Shown one piece after another: positions 1 through 12,543 of a DNA stretch of 64,000 nucleotides. Source of the DNA: Gnetum montanum (Eukaryota > Streptophyta > Gnetopsida > Gnetales > Gnetaceae); assembly GCA_015680685.1 (NCBI GenBank), contig MNCI01003697.1:122278-186277 (forward strand), read 5' to 3'. Made by a program: the position numbers and the translations under genes. The notes under the pieces were generated by a model. That model was not told the DNA's origin, made no database searches, and was given only the letters and a program-made list of their open reading frames with translations. Position 1 is the stretch's first letter. Every line of letters starts with the position of its first letter.

Positions 1-1056
1 CGTAAGCTATAAAATATCTAGGAGCATGTAAATTTATATGTTATTTATGCTATGGTGGAACATATTCTCGTATAATCCTTTTATCTATCCAAATGGTATA
101 TCATTTCTTGGAGAAACTTAATTTTTAAAAAGTTTTCCAACAATTCATATATCTTACTTTATTATTTACACCATATTTTTATTGGTATGCTCTTAGAATT
201 GTTTTTCACTCAAAGAAAGTTCATGTATTTCTTACTCAAAGCTTTTATATTAGAAATTTTTTTGATAGTTGATCATTTTTACAAACATCTTTCATCAAAT
301 CACTTCTTATTACCCATAAATATCTTTTGTATAGTGGCAGTTTTTGTAGCCTCTAGCAAATTTTTTTTTAACTAATTTTTGAATTTTTTTCATTTTCAAC
401 AAACTTTAAACCTCTTTCTCAAGATATTTTGTATCTACATCTATAATATGCCTTCTTATTTTTTAACATTGCATATTGTTAGAATACCTTCATTTAATGA
501 AAAATTGTAGAAAATGATGTGGATACTCTAATAATTTACCATTAACCTAAAATTCAATGATTCATAGTATATTTTGAGATGTAAAATAATATATGAACAT
601 CTTTTTTCTTTATTAATATACAATCTTGAGCTTGATATACATTTTTGAATCTCATTTAAAATGTTAAGATTAAGGCCTTATCCCTAATTTAATACATGTT
701 TTCCTATTTGATTTATTTTAGTGTTCTCCAATGTTTCTTCTTATCCATTTTTAATGTGACTATATTCTTGCATCTTTAATTATTCTACCACTCTAGAATA
801 TTAATTTTCTTAGAACTAATCCTTGTATTAGAATTACCATATATATATAAAATTTACCTTTTAATTTAAATTCTGTTATGTCTAATCCTACATATTAAAA
901 AGATTTTTAAAAAGATAAATCTAGCTTTTCATACAATGTTGCATGTTGTAGAAGAAAGTAATAAAAAGCAAGGAATACAAAGCATTTCTTTTGAATAATC
1001 TTCAACTAAATATATTTTTTATGATTCTTAATCTTTTTCACTTTGATTACCTTTTG

Positions 1057-1058
<2 letters not shown>
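1..1058. other. AT-rich stretch, nothing recognised
   Basis: Very AT-rich sequence with only short broken reading frames on both strands. I looked for retroelement motifs (integrase zinc finger, RT YxDD, gag knuckle) and found none I could defend. It may be old decayed transposon sequence. Confidence 0.4.
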
Positions 1059-1095
<37 letters not shown>

Positions 1096-1097
1096 AN
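1059..1097. repeat. T30-A8 homopolymer ending at an N
   Basis: Thirty T followed by eight A and a single N at 1097. A homopolymer next to an isolated N is typical of a contig end or a low-quality join, so the neighbouring sequence may not be truly adjacent. Confidence 0.8.
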
Positions 1098-1534
1098 TAA
1101 TGATCTTTTCCATTTATGAGATCTAACACTTGGTTCTTTTATTTTACTAAAACTAGACAACTCAAAATTTTCAAAATCTACTTGTTCTTAAGATTTAACC
1201 CCTCTAAAATATAACATGTATTTAAAAAACCAATATCATAGAGTGTAGCCATTTTAGTGATAATGTCATCATCTACATTCAAAAATCTATAGTGCAAAGT
1301 GTTCAACACTTTTTTGAAAATGTCCTACCCTTGATCACTACAATATGTTTTTATTGGTATAAGGGAACAACCTTGACCAATACAACATAGTTACTCATTT
1401 TAGATGATTACTGGTCTCTAGCTCTAGTAAGGCATGGATAACTCCAAATAGCTTTTGCTAGTTTGTTGAACTAATTTTGGCTTAATTCATATATTCTTAA
1501 GTTACTTTTTGAATGTTTTAAGTATTTTCCTTGT
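1098..1534. other. AT-rich stretch, nothing recognised
   Basis: No coding or repeat structure that I can support. It is the left flank of the minus-strand LTR that starts at 1636; the last 101 bases before that LTR (1535-1635) are also copied in the inverted repeat at 1894-2234. Confidence 0.4.
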
Positions 1535-2234
1535 TTATAATAACAAATAATAAGCTTTCTCTTTTACCTAAATTTATATTTTAATAAAATGTCTCTAATA
1601 ATCTCCTAATCAATGAATCCTAAATTCTACCATAGTGATGAGTAGTAGGTACCCCTAAGCCAAACCATATGCATGACAAGCGTTCATGCATGATTTGGTT
1701 AAATTTCATGGATGGGACTAATTGTGGCATCTAGATTGTTAAGCATTGATCATAGGATGTTGCCTTCCCACTTGGACTAGTGGTAGCTTTGTCACGTATG
1801 GTTTAGTCCAAAGTGAGGCATATGATAATTGACGTTGTTAGGCTAATTTTACTCCTAGTGATAAACATAATTGGAAATGAAATTTAATCATANTCCAATT
1901 ATGTTTATCACTAGGAGTAAAATTAGCCTAACAACGTCAATTATCATATGCCTCACTTTGGACTAAACCATACGTGACAAAGCTACCACTAGTCCAAGTG
2001 GGAAGGCAACATCCTATGATCAATGCTTAACAATCTAGATGCCACAATTAGTCCCATCCATGAAATTTAACCAAATCATGCATGAACGCTTGTCATTCAT
2101 ATGGTTTGGCTTAGGGGTACCTGCTACTCATCACTATGGTAGAATTTAGGATTCATTGATTAGGAGATTATTAGAGACATTTTATTAAAATATAAATGTA
2201 GGTAAAAGAGCAAGCTTATTATTTGTTATTATAA
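1535..2234. repeat. Near-perfect 341-bp inverted repeat bounded by Ns
   Basis: Arms 1535-1875 and 1894-2234 are reverse complements with about four mismatches seen by eye. The spacer is 18 bp. The right arm starts directly after the N at 1893 and ends directly before the N at 2235, so one whole N-to-N block is the reverse complement of the sequence to its left. When that block is left out, the sequence to 1892 and the sequence from 2236 continue as one Athila-type LTR. A wrongly placed or inverted contig is the likeliest cause; a real hairpin is possible. Confidence 0.85.
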
Positions 2235-2735
2235 NAAAGAAAATAATAAAAACTATGCTAAGTAAAACAATAAAACTAAGTGGAAACTACAATGATGAAA
2301 GGAAATCTCAATATTTATTTTTGGTCATGAATTGTGCCCAAGTACACTTCACTCGAATAACGATTCTGTACAACTACTTAACAGCACACTGTGTGCATTC
2401 ACTCTCTATCATTAGAACTATGAAATGAAACTAGAAGAATCTACCTTAGGATGGAATGAAACTTATTCAAATCCATGCAACCAAGTGTTTTATTTATAGG
2501 TTACACATAGCTTGTAATAATGGCGTAGATATGATATCATTTATAATATCATAGGTGAAAAAAAATTAACTTTATCAGATAGATGGGACATCATATCTAT
2601 GACAACATAGATGCAATGTAGCATCTATGACATAGTATCCAACTGAGACACACTAATAGGGATGCTACAACATAGATGTGATGTAGCATTTATGACTTAG
2701 CATCTATGATATCTTAGCCAAATGATGATTCATCA
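1636..2735 (-). mobile_element. Athila-like 3' LTR of element I (interrupted by inverted block)
   Basis: On the minus strand this LTR starts TGATGAAT (right end 2735) and ends CTACTCATCA (left end 1636), the same termini as the other Athila-type LTRs here. Its body matches the solo LTR at 3406-4269, including the segment with TTCCCACTTGGACTAGTGG and a TATA-like TTTATAGG region. Just right of 2735 the minus strand reads GTGGGGGTA, a polypurine tract as in element B, so this is a 3' LTR with its internal region to the right. The block 1894-2234 does not belong to it. Confidence 0.7.
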
Positions 2736-3405
2736 TACCCCCACAACAAACTGAAAATTCATACTCAAGTTAATAGGATAGGATTGAGCTTTCTTTAAAA
2801 GATTGGAAAAGTACATGATTATTGATTAACTATAACTATTGACTAACTCTAAGTGTCATAGTGGTATGTACAAAAAATGACATAGTTACATGACAAAACA
2901 AAAACAAAATTTTAAGTTGCTTAATGGAGTTCAAATTTTAGGTGGTGGTGGATCTTCCATCAACTTTTTCCCTTTGTGGTTAGGCTTCTATAAATTTTCT
3001 CTTCTTTTGTTCTTGTCTTATTTTTCTGTATGTCCACTTTACTAAGTACAACACAAAGACTCTTTTGATTTTAACTATTGCATTGGCCTATTCATTTCAC
3101 CAGAATCGGTACATTTATTCTAAGTTTCATTTACCACTGTTGGTTAGTGTGGGCCATAATGGAGATGCATAGAGCTGCATCTTAATAGCTTCTATGTTAT
3201 GAGGTCCTCCTTTTAATGGTCTCTTTAGGACCATCTACAACCAACAAAGGTATGAAATTATTAGAATGTTCATACTAGTTCTTAATAGCTCTTTATCTTA
3301 TACCCTTGGTTAGATCAAGTTCTTATCATATTATGATTGTAGAGTTAGAAAATTTTGCAAAAAGGAAACCCTTAGGTGTTATATCTTTTAGTTACTTATG
3401 ACCTT
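2736..3405 (-). mobile_element. Non-coding 3' internal region of element I
   Basis: This is the sequence between the polypurine tract of the LTR at 1636-2735 and the solo LTR at 3406. It has no open frame. I assign it to the 3' untranslated part of the minus-strand Athila-like element I by position only. Confidence 0.4.
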
Positions 3406-4269
3406 TAATGAGTAGTGAGGTACCCCTATGCTCAACCATACGGATCTAGTTGAATTCCATCGATGGAACTAGTTGTGACATCTAGATCACTATGCTTTGA
3501 TCGTAGTTCAATGTCTTCCCACTTGGACTAGTGGTAGTTGTGTCATGTATGGTTTAGTCCAAAGTGAGGCATATGATGTTGTTCCTAATTCTATGCTACT
3601 CTTGAGAATAGTAAAGAGATAAATTAATTTAAACTAATGAGCAATAGAAAGTAAAAATCTAACTAGCATATGTGCAACAAGTATCTACACTTAATCATTT
3701 GTACATGTCTTGGACTTTGTGAGACTACTTCTAGGATTGCCAAGTGTACATCATTGGTTTTGCCAAATTATACACTTCTGGATTACCAAGTATCTACACT
3801 TAAATGTTCATTATTAAGGCATATGCATTTTGCTTAATAACAGGAATAGTAAATAACAATAAATGGAAATATTTAACTAAAGGAAGCAATAAATAATTAA
3901 CAATTAAAAGCAACAATAATCTAAGTGGATGCTACAATGATGGGATTAATCTTGATCTTTATTACCAATCATGAAACATGTCCAAGTACATCACACTTGA
4001 ACAAAGGTGCTATACAATTACAAACATCACACTGCGGGCATGCATTGGGAATAACAAACTTTAAAGAGAAGAAACTAAAAACTAAAACTATCTCCTACAT
4101 TTTAGTGAATACCCCCCATCCAAGTGCCAAAGTGTCATATTTATAGGCAAACCTAGATGAGGCAATGTCAGTTATCTGATGTTGCTTATTGGCTTCGACA
4201 TTGGATACGTGACATTGGGGCTTTGACATTGCATATTTGATGTTGGGGCCTAACAATGGTGTCTCATCA
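3406..4269 (-). mobile_element. Solo Athila-like LTR H
   Basis: An 864-bp LTR on the minus strand. It starts TGATGAGACACC (4269 downward) and ends ACTACTCATTA (3406). The 5-bp flanks are ACCTT (3401-3405) and ACTTT (4270-4274), four of five matching, which fits a decayed target duplication and therefore a solo LTR left by LTR-LTR recombination. A TATA-like CCTATAAATATG lies on the minus strand near 4145. Homologous to the LTR at 1636-2735. Confidence 0.6.
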
Positions 4270-5417
4270 ACTTTCTTATCATTTTCTTTCTTATTATGGC
4301 CTAAAATAGTTGGTATGGTCTTTCAGGAGTATTCTCTAAATCTTTCTTACCTTAGTTTGATTGATTAGCATTAAGAATGTTATTATCTCTTCGTACTTAT
4401 CATTTATAGGATCTTCCAACGTTAATAATTTTTGGTTCATATTTTTAAATTTTTTCTTATATTACATAATGCACCTCCCACTACTAAGTTGAGTGCTCGA
4501 GGATCAACAAGATTTAAGAATTTTAAAAATTGGAGCTACAAGGATGAAGTTATGGCCTCTAGAAGTTAGTGTACAAGAGTTTTGAAAAAAAACTACAAAA
4601 ACTCTCTTGTTGAAAAATGAGGAAGTGAAAAATTTCATTACCTCCCATGCATATATATACTATTTTTATATGCATGAAATAATAGATCATACATCATAGA
4701 TACAACATCCTAGGTGCTTATGACATCATAGCTATGACATCACCATTAAAAAATTTTAAATTTGTTCATTGATTTTTTTGAAAAAAAATGAGTTAAATGG
4801 AATATTTGAAAGATGTAAAGCTTATTTAGATGGTCATAGCCATTAATAATGCATAGTTTTTAAAAATTTAGCATTTAGAGTTCCTTAAGAAGGAATCTTA
4901 GGTAGCAAAAGTTTATTGTATGGATAAGAGATGGATAATGAATTTTTTATCTATTGATAAATTATTAGAGATTATGAGAAGTATTTATTAGATTTTTAAT
5001 GATCTTTGAATGCATAAGATGATGTGGGATTTCATGGAAAGTATGAAATACAAGATTTATCCAAGTGGATCCTTCCCAAAGCAAGCTCTAGCCTTTAGTG
5101 TGCTTGTATAACCATGCTTAAAGTATCCCTAGGAACACAAGGAGTTTAATGTAAGAGATACCTATCTAGAAAAACACACATGTTAGTATTGCTAGATTGG
5201 GAAAATAATTTTATATTAAATAAAATCACAACTTATGATTAACTATACAATGAGGTGAGATGGACTATAGAAGGGATTGCTGAAATTGGGATGTGAGGTG
5301 TCTTACCATAGGCATAATGAATTCTCATGTTTTATTAATCATTAAGATAACCATTATCCCTTTCATTGAAGATTCAAACCAAGTCCCAACCACATCCAGT
5401 GACATCACATTATTTCA
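4270..5417 (-). mobile_element. Probable internal sequence of element I, left of A
   Basis: AT-rich, no supported gene. It joins smoothly to 15348 once element A and one copy of its target duplication are removed (...TTATTTCA-CCTCT-CAAATTCACC...), so it and 15348-18445 were one sequence before A inserted. Confidence 0.45.
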
Positions 5418-5422
5418 CCTCT
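5418..5422. repeat. Target site duplication of element A, left copy
   Basis: CCTCT directly before the left LTR. An identical CCTCT follows the right LTR at 15343-15347. A perfect 5-bp match is the usual Ty3 footprint and fixes the element ends. Confidence 0.85.
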
Positions 5423-6304
5423 TAATGAACTATATTTTATCTGGCTCTGATGTTGAATATTTGATATTGAAACCCTAATATCGAATACCCAATATCTAGG
5501 TCCATGAAGTAATGTTGGATATTCGATATCATGGGAAGTGCATCGACCTATTAATATAACACTTGGGCACATGGTTTGGGCATAAGTTTTGTCATAGCAT
5601 AGTAGAGCTCTTGCAGTTTCTTCTCTCTAGAGTTAGAATATTTTCAAAAGTGCCTACAACAGGAGTCATTGAGTGTACTGATCTTTATTTGAGCACTATT
5701 ATACTTGAGCACAATAGTATGTGTGATAATAAAGATAATATTTTTGATAAACCTTGTAGCACCTTAGCTAGCTTAAATATTTTATTCATGCATTTAATGT
5801 TTTATTCAATTTCATTAATGCTTTTAAGTAACTAAGCTAAATTAAGCTAGCTATATTAAATAACAATTAATCAAGCATATAAGTATAGCCACTTTAAGCA
5901 TGTACATGACGCTTGGTAATCCCAACAATGCTTAATGTTTGGTAAACTAGCAGTGTTATACATGTTTAGGACATTCATGGAAAGTGGGACTAGATCCTTA
6001 TGTTAGGATAGTTAGTTATTAATTAGCAATTAGATTAGTTAAATTGGTTCATAAATTGAGTTTCAACTTCTTATTAATTATAGATATATAAAATATAAAA
6101 TAATAAAAATCATGTGCCTCAATTACACTTAACCATACAACTAAGCCCCACAAGTGTAGTTGGGAAGACAATGATCATTATGGTTAGATTTCACATCCTG
6201 GAACTAATGTACTTAGGAACTTAAGGTATGTGGAATTCAACCGGATCACATGTGAATGCTTATGATTCATATGGTTGGGCATAGGGGTACCTCACTGCTC
6301 ATCA
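5423..6304 (+). mobile_element. 5' LTR of element A
   Basis: It starts TAATGAAC (a decayed TGATGAAC, judged from the copies at 14566 and 55868) and ends CTGCTCATCA. The stretch 5563-5835 matches 14678-14890 closely. A region with TTAATATAAC near 5550 aligns with CCTATAAATATAG in the 3' LTR, the likely TATA box. An ATATTCGATATC-type palindromic segment precedes it. Confidence 0.85.
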
Positions 6305-6305
6305 T

Positions 6306-6324
6306 TGGCATTGTTGTTAGGGAC
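6306..6324 (+). promoter_or_regulatory. Primer-binding site of element A (tRNA-Asp type, decayed)
   Basis: TGGCATTGTTGTTAGGGAC begins two bases after the LTR. Against the common plant Ty3 site TGGCGCCGTTGCCGGGGAC every difference is a C-to-T or G-to-A transition, as expected from deamination of methylated cytosines. Confidence 0.75.
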
Positions 6325-6468
6325 CCTTTAGTAATTTATGTGCACTATCTAAGACTTACTGAAAAATTATTTAACATCATTGGAACGAACCCTAAACTCA
6401 TATCATACATCAAAATAACTAAAAAAATTATAAGAAAGCACAATACATTTCTTGTCTTCTAATACAAG

Positions 6469-8800
6469 ATGTCTTCTTCTCATGGGAGTGAATCTCCATC
6501 CAAGTTTGATAGAGTAAATCAGTAGGTGCCCTACCAATATAGAGTGGTATATGCTCATCTTGATGAGTATGTACCCAATTTCACCTTCATCCTACACTAG
6601 GATGAACAACTATGGTGATAAGACATGGAGGATAACATTGTGTTTCCACCCCATTGATCCATTCTTGCAATGCTTCAACAAACTCTTATGCAGTTGAGCA
6701 TCAAAGGGCTTTATGTTGAATATATTATGTGAGATAGTAACACTAGGGATTATCATCCCATTGATGCACAATGTTTGAGAGATCAATAGCTAGAGAAACT
6801 CTATGAGTTTACAAAGGAAGTGGTACAATGATTCCCCATTCATGATGTACCAAAAAGGTGGTGGAGAACCCTTCTTTGGGGGTTTTCCATATAGAGAAAC
6901 TCCTCTCTTTGACTTTGGTGAAGGAGGTCAAACCTAGAACTTGCAGTCCATGATACATAATCCTAGTTCTAGTAAGAATAGATCCCATGATAGAGAGGGA
7001 TCCAAGGAGGAGAGTCATGGTAGGGATGTGAATAAGAAACATGATCATGATTGTGGGTGCAACCATCAAAGAGGGGATGGTAGGCACCATGATGATGCTA
7101 GTCCTCTTTCCTCTTCACCTTCATTGTCATCTTCTTCCTCTTCTATCTCTGAATGTAACTGTAGGGGATGTGATTATTATGGAGGTGACTAACGAGACTG
7201 AGATGATCATAGGGATCATTAGGCAAGTCAAGATTTGGGGCATGGGCATTTAAAATAGGCTCATCACCATGAACAAAGGGGTAATAGAGGGTATCATAGG
7301 CAGTAACATCATGGCTATAATGAGCCTTTGTTTGCTACCTGAAGTATGCCAAACATCATAAAGGTAGTAAGAATTTCAAAAATACATATGAAAGATAGTT
7401 GGATCAAGAGGCTAGACATGAATAATATCCCAAAGTTTGAAGGGAGATATAACCTAGATCTGTAGAACCATCTTTAGGCTTTTCATGATGATTGTGCCTT
7501 ACAAAATATAGAAAATAACTAGCAAAAGCTTAAGTTGTTTTCCAAGACACTCATTAAAGAAGCAGAAAGCTAGTACTAGTCCTTGAAGTCCAAATCAATC
7601 TTTAGATGGAGTATGATTCTTGAACTATTCAATGACAAGTATTAAATGTACTCTTGAGTGTTCAAATTAAAAAGGAAAATCTAGGGTTGGAAGTAAGGAA
7701 TACATGAGTCCTTGGATGCTACCATGATTAGATATTATTCCTTATTACACTAATGCCTTGACCATGATTACTTATTAGGAACAACTTCACCATATCATAG
7801 ATGGACTTCACTTTGAAATGAGGAGAACTCTTGGGATCTATACCCAAGGAAGACTATTAGAATTAAGAGCCCATCAGATCCAAAGGCTGATTGAGTATGT
7901 AGAAAAAGAAGAAGGAGAGTTGAAGAAACAAAAAAGTGTAGAAGAATACAATCAAGATCCTTCCATTCATAAAGGGGAGGTTTTAATTTGTGATAGTGAG
8001 GAGGAATCATCACTTGATGAGGTGGTAAACTAGAAAAGCTTGTTAACTAAAAAATTTACCTCTAAAATTTTAGGGTAGATCAGTTATGGAACTCTATGAA
8101 TAGTAGATTTCAAGCTATCTTAAAAATTACTGAAGAGTCCAAAGAACAAGGTAGTGATCACAATTGTTGGAGGTGAAAGGAAGCCAAACATGCCAATCAA
8201 ATGGGTAAGGGCAAGATTTTTGCAATAGAGGAAGTTGTGGAAACTGAATCAATTAATGATGGTTAGTGTGAGATCTACCAATATGAACATCCTAAGAAAT
8301 TTCGCCCCATCGTGTCACACTTATAGGAGTCTAGGATGTATGCTTAGAATACATGACTAGCAAAAAGACAAACACCCAAAAGATTGTCTTATCCTCAAGG
8401 TAATCCCAAGCAGTTCCATCAACAACAACAATAGTATCCAAGTGGAATTCCACTGCAACCATATGAGTAGTATCAATAGTGGCAACACCCACAGTCATGG
8501 GCACTACCACTACCAAGGTAGTAGTACCCTTATAGACAACTAGATCCACATGGGTATTACGTTTAGTAATTTGTCTCTCCACATGACTCTTCTAGTCAAG
8601 TTTCCCCTTTACAACATCACTACTACCCTCCTGAATACTATAGAACTCATTCTCCATATTCCAAAAGGGATACCACATTCTATCTTTATCATCTGCCTGT
8701 TCCCAAACTTGTTCCCCCACTCTCAATGTAGCTATTGCCTACTCTATCCATGAAGGATGAACTTCTAGCCCAACTTTAGAAATGCAATGCTACTAGGGCC
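6469..8800 (+). pseudogene. gag pseudogene of element A
   Basis: Reading starts at ATG 6469 (MSSSHGSESPSKFD). A charged, serine-rich stretch lies at 6941-7190 (RDHEGSK-like, then poly-Ser). The gag core is near 7420-7800, where the frame reads NNIPKFEGRYN, then an FHDDCALQN-like segment and a W/Y-SLKSKSI segment. A C-x-I-Y-Q-Y-x-H-P motif near 8270 is the decayed nucleocapsid finger. It is collinear with the minus-strand gag at about 17100-18440. Many TAG/TAA codons interrupt it. In an intact element this protein packages the RNA in cytoplasmic particles. Confidence 0.7.
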
Positions 8801-8989
8801 ATTAATCTACAATTGGTTCATCTACTAAGTGGTCCAGAACCTCATGCTCATAAAAGACCATTCTTCTAACCCAACAACCTTACTAAGCCCTCATAAACTT
8901 AGGTGGTTGGTCATCCTGCTCCTACCCCATCCTCTACAAACCATTCCATTAGGTCCCCTTTAAATCAAATATTTCCTAGAATCCATACT

Positions 8990-9450
8990 ATTATGCTCAC
9001 TCATGTTGTATCTAATTGGATCTAGGTTGGCAACCTTCTTAGGAAACTAGCTAATCCTAAGAGTCTTCTTATCTATTTATAGATTTTTGAGAATGAACCA
9101 TGTAAATCTCTTCTTGATTCAAGTTTCCAATGAGAACTTGATTTCTCATGAGATGTATACTATCTGGAACCTACTACCTCTTAAGAAGAGCAATATTTGA
9201 TTGAAATTGGTAGACCAGTCCATTACTATTCCATTGGGACCAGTAGATAACATTGTGACCATCATTTGTGAGTGATCTTATCTTGACGATTTCCTAGTAA
9301 TCAAGGTTGAGAACTACAAAGGGGACTTCCTAGTCATTATGGGAAGGGAATGGCTAAGCATTGTTGATGCAAAAAAGGACGTCAAAGATATTTCCTTAGA
9401 GATATTTAAGGAAAATGCATTTGGAAAGATCAAGAAGAAGTGAGTCTATG
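8990..9450 (+). pseudogene. Aspartic protease pseudogene of element A
   Basis: The active-site region reads CKSLLDSSFQ, where the homologous copy in element B (40835-41310) keeps ALLDLGSGVNLIS. Further on, an FLVIMGREWLSIVD-like segment is the conserved strand after the flap (FLIIMGRAWL in B). The family cleaves the Gag-Pol polyprotein. Stops and loss of the D-S/T-G triad show it is dead. Confidence 0.7.
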
Positions 9451-10014
9451 TATTTCATTCAATGATACCAAGTGCAATTGTGTGTAGAAACTATGGTCCA
9501 TGAAATGAGTATTTGTTTCCACATGCAGGTAGTATGCACATGAAGTAGATATTCAAAGGTGTCTATACACATTAGCCACAAAACAAAAGGGCATCTTATG
9601 GCTAATTGCTAATTCAAAAAGTAACACAATATGCATGGAGCCTACTAAAAGCTTAACATGTGCTTATGTCACAAGCATGGATGAACTAGAGCAAGTTTAT
9701 CACCAAGGTTTTGATAATGCAAATGATGATACCTATTAGGAAAAGTTGGAAATTCTTGAAAATTTTGAGCAATAGCCCCTTGAGTTAAAAAAATCTACCT
9801 GCTAGCATGGAAATCTGGTAATAATAAATGTAAACCTTACTTCAAAATAGAAATAGATGATGTTGAATGTGGTTGACAAATGATCAATAATATTTACTTG
9901 GTCATATCTTGAACTCATAGGGATTGATCCTAGGATATGTCCACATGATATCTACATTGATTTAGCCATGAATTCAAAGAGATAACCACAATGGCAATTG
10001 AATCCCAAATTGAA

Positions 10015-11160
10015 GTAGATTGTTAAAGAAGAAATTGAACTCCTCAAGGTAGGGTTTATCTATTACATTACAAATAGTGAGTGGGCTAGTTCACTTGTGA
10101 TTATGCCAAAAAAAGGTGGCAAGTGGTGAGTTTGCATCAATTTTTGGTTGTTGAACATGGAAACATTCAAATATCATTTTCCATTACCATTCATTGATCA
10201 AGTGTTGGACATCATATTTGGGCATTTCTATTATAGTTTTATGGATGGTTATAGTGGCTATAACCAAATCCAAATTGTGCTAGACGATTAGGCCAAAATA
10301 ACATTTATGAGTTCCTAGGGGATTTTTATGTATTGAAAGATGCCATTTGGCCTCTGTAATGCCCCTACTACATTTCAATGCTTACTCTTAAGTATTTTTT
10401 TTAGTAGTAGATCGGTAGCAGGGTGGAAGTCCTCATGGATGACTTCTCCACCTATGGAGCTACATTTAATTAAGCCCTGGACCATCTTGAGCAAGTTCTC
10501 AAAAGATGTGTAGAGACTAATCTTTAGATTAATTGGTAGAAGAGTTACTTGATGGTCAAGAAGGGCATTGTATTGGGGCATAAAATCTCACAAGCCTTGA
10601 AAAGATGAGGGTCATCCAAGGAATTACTTGCCACCAAAAACTATAAGAGATGTCTGGTCATTCTTTGGATACATTGGCTACTACTAGCAATTTATACAAA
10701 ATTTTTTTAAGATCATGAAACCATTGGTTGAGCTAACAAAGAAAGATGCTCCCTTCATCTAGACCAAGGAATGTGAAAATGAATTCTAGAGCCTCAACTA
10801 AAAGCTTGTAGAGACTCTAATTCTATGAGCACTTGACTAGTCTAGACTATTTCATATAATGATAGATGCATCTAATTACAGCTTGGAAGCCATGCTTATG
10901 GAGTTGGATGATAAGAAATGTCCATATTACATCCATTGCGCAAGCTAAAACACTATGGATACATAGTTGAACTACACCACATAGAAAAAGAATTGATGGT
11001 AGTGGTGTTTGCTCTAGGGAATTTTAGGCACTATGTGCTTGGATTAATTTGCTTCTTGATGAATAAGCTAACAATAAGCCCTTGTGTCATAAGATGGCTA
11101 GTGATCTTGCAGGAATTTGATCTTACAATGGTAAATTAGAAGGAAATTTAGAATGTGGTT
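10015..11160 (+). pseudogene. Reverse transcriptase and RNase H pseudogene of element A
   Basis: RT blocks in order: KEEIELLKVGFIY (about 10030), NSEWASSLVIMPKKGG (10090), FMDGYSGYNQIQI (10245) and KMPFGLCNAPTTFQ (10345), all diagnostic of Ty3 RT. The YxDD block after it is destroyed. A GYIGYY-QFIQNF segment (10670) begins the connection, and KPLVELTKKDAPF then MIDASNYSLEAMLM mark the RNase H entrance (about 10720-10900). Frames change and stops are frequent. The RT wording is close to Athila and related Ty3 groups. Confidence 0.8.
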
Positions 11161-11199
11161 GCTAATCATTTGTCTTAGTTGTGATGGGATAACAAAGAG

Positions 11200-12250
11200 G
11201 GGAAAAGCCCCATATTTGATCAGTTTCTTGATGAACTCCTCATTGTTAGGTATATAACTAAATAATTGCAAACTGAGCCTAAATGGTACAATGGCATTCT
11301 CACCTATCTTCTTACTCATGATATGCCATAAGAGTTGGACCATCAGAAGAAACAAAAATTTCTTCACTAGGCGAAATGCTTCATGGAGATTACCAAGCAT
11401 CTCTATAAGGTATGCACTAATGACTTGCTTCGTTAGTGTGTCCTTGATGTTGATCAACTACACATTCTCCAGGATGCTCATGAGGGTCATTGTGGGTGAC
11501 ACTATGCTAGGAGATACACAACCATTAAAATTTTGATCGTAGGATATTATTGGCCAACAAATTTTAGGGATGCTCACCAATTCATCCACTCTTATGAATG
11601 TTGTGAGTGAGATGGTAAAATAACTACTCAAATGGAGGGAACTTAGTAGTGGATTTAACCACTAGAACCCTTCAAAACTAGGGCATTGACTACATGGGTT
11701 CCATCATGCCCATGTCAAATGGAAAGCCATACATCATAGTAATTGTTAACTATTGTACAAAATGGGTAGAAGTAGTAGCCATCATTGACTATACATCTTC
11801 TAATACTACTTGATTTGTACAAAAAAATGCTATAAATAGGTTTGATGTGTCACGTGCATTAATTTTTGATAATGGAACCCATTTCATAGGCACTTTTTGG
11901 AAGCTCATGTAGCGCTTGGGGGTTGAGCATAAATTAACAACATCTTATCATCCCCAGGTCAATGGTCAAGCTATGATTACAAATCGGGAAATTATAGGTA
12001 GCAAATATAAGAGAGACTAGAGCATAAAACTCAATGATGCCCTTTGGACCTACCACTCAACATGGAAACTCCCTATAGGCTACTTTCCCTATGAGTTGGT
12101 GTATAGAAAATTACCAACTCTTCTTATTCAATCTAAGCTTCATACATTGTCAACAACTTGTGACCTTGACCTTCACTTAAGTCTCACACAAAAAGAAAGA
12201 TTAATAAATCTCAACATACTGGACAATAACTGATTGGTGGCCCTATCATC
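11200..12250 (+). pseudogene. Integrase pseudogene of element A
   Basis: The zinc-finger exit reads VGYYWPTNFRDAHQFI (about 11540-11600). The core contains an IDYMGS-like first Asp block (11690), then PYIIVIVNYCTKWVE (11730), FDNGTHF (11868, second Asp) and YHPQVNGQ (11945, preceding the catalytic Glu, which is lost). These are the DDE landmarks of Ty3 integrases, which insert the cDNA into host DNA. Multiple stops are present; the downstream frame at 12253-12543 may be the decayed C-terminus. Confidence 0.75.
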
Positions 12251-12543
12251 TAATGAGTTACAAAAGGCATTTAACAAAAAATTTCATGATCTTATCCTTA
12301 GAAAAGTCAAATTTCAACCAAGAGATAAAGTCCTCTACTGGAACCCCACACACGTACCTGAATGAACTAAGTTCTAGACATTATGAAAAGGACTTATATC
12401 ATTTAACAAATTTTTTTTCTAGGATCATGTGGATCTATAAACTTGAGAGCTCAAATAAGAAGCAATTGATCAACATGCAACAAATCAAACCTTTCCATGA
12501 GCTTAAGCAAGCTAGTGCAACAAATGCCTCATTGAATGGATAA

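Noticed and set aside
187-375. Possible minus-strand copia integrase in the first 500 bases
   Set aside because: I tried to align the minus-strand translation with copia integrase blocks and found no secure motif.
7041-7253. Overlapping plus-strand frames in the Ser-rich gag part of A
   Set aside because: One of the overlapping frames (6941-7192) fits the gag order; the others are shadows.
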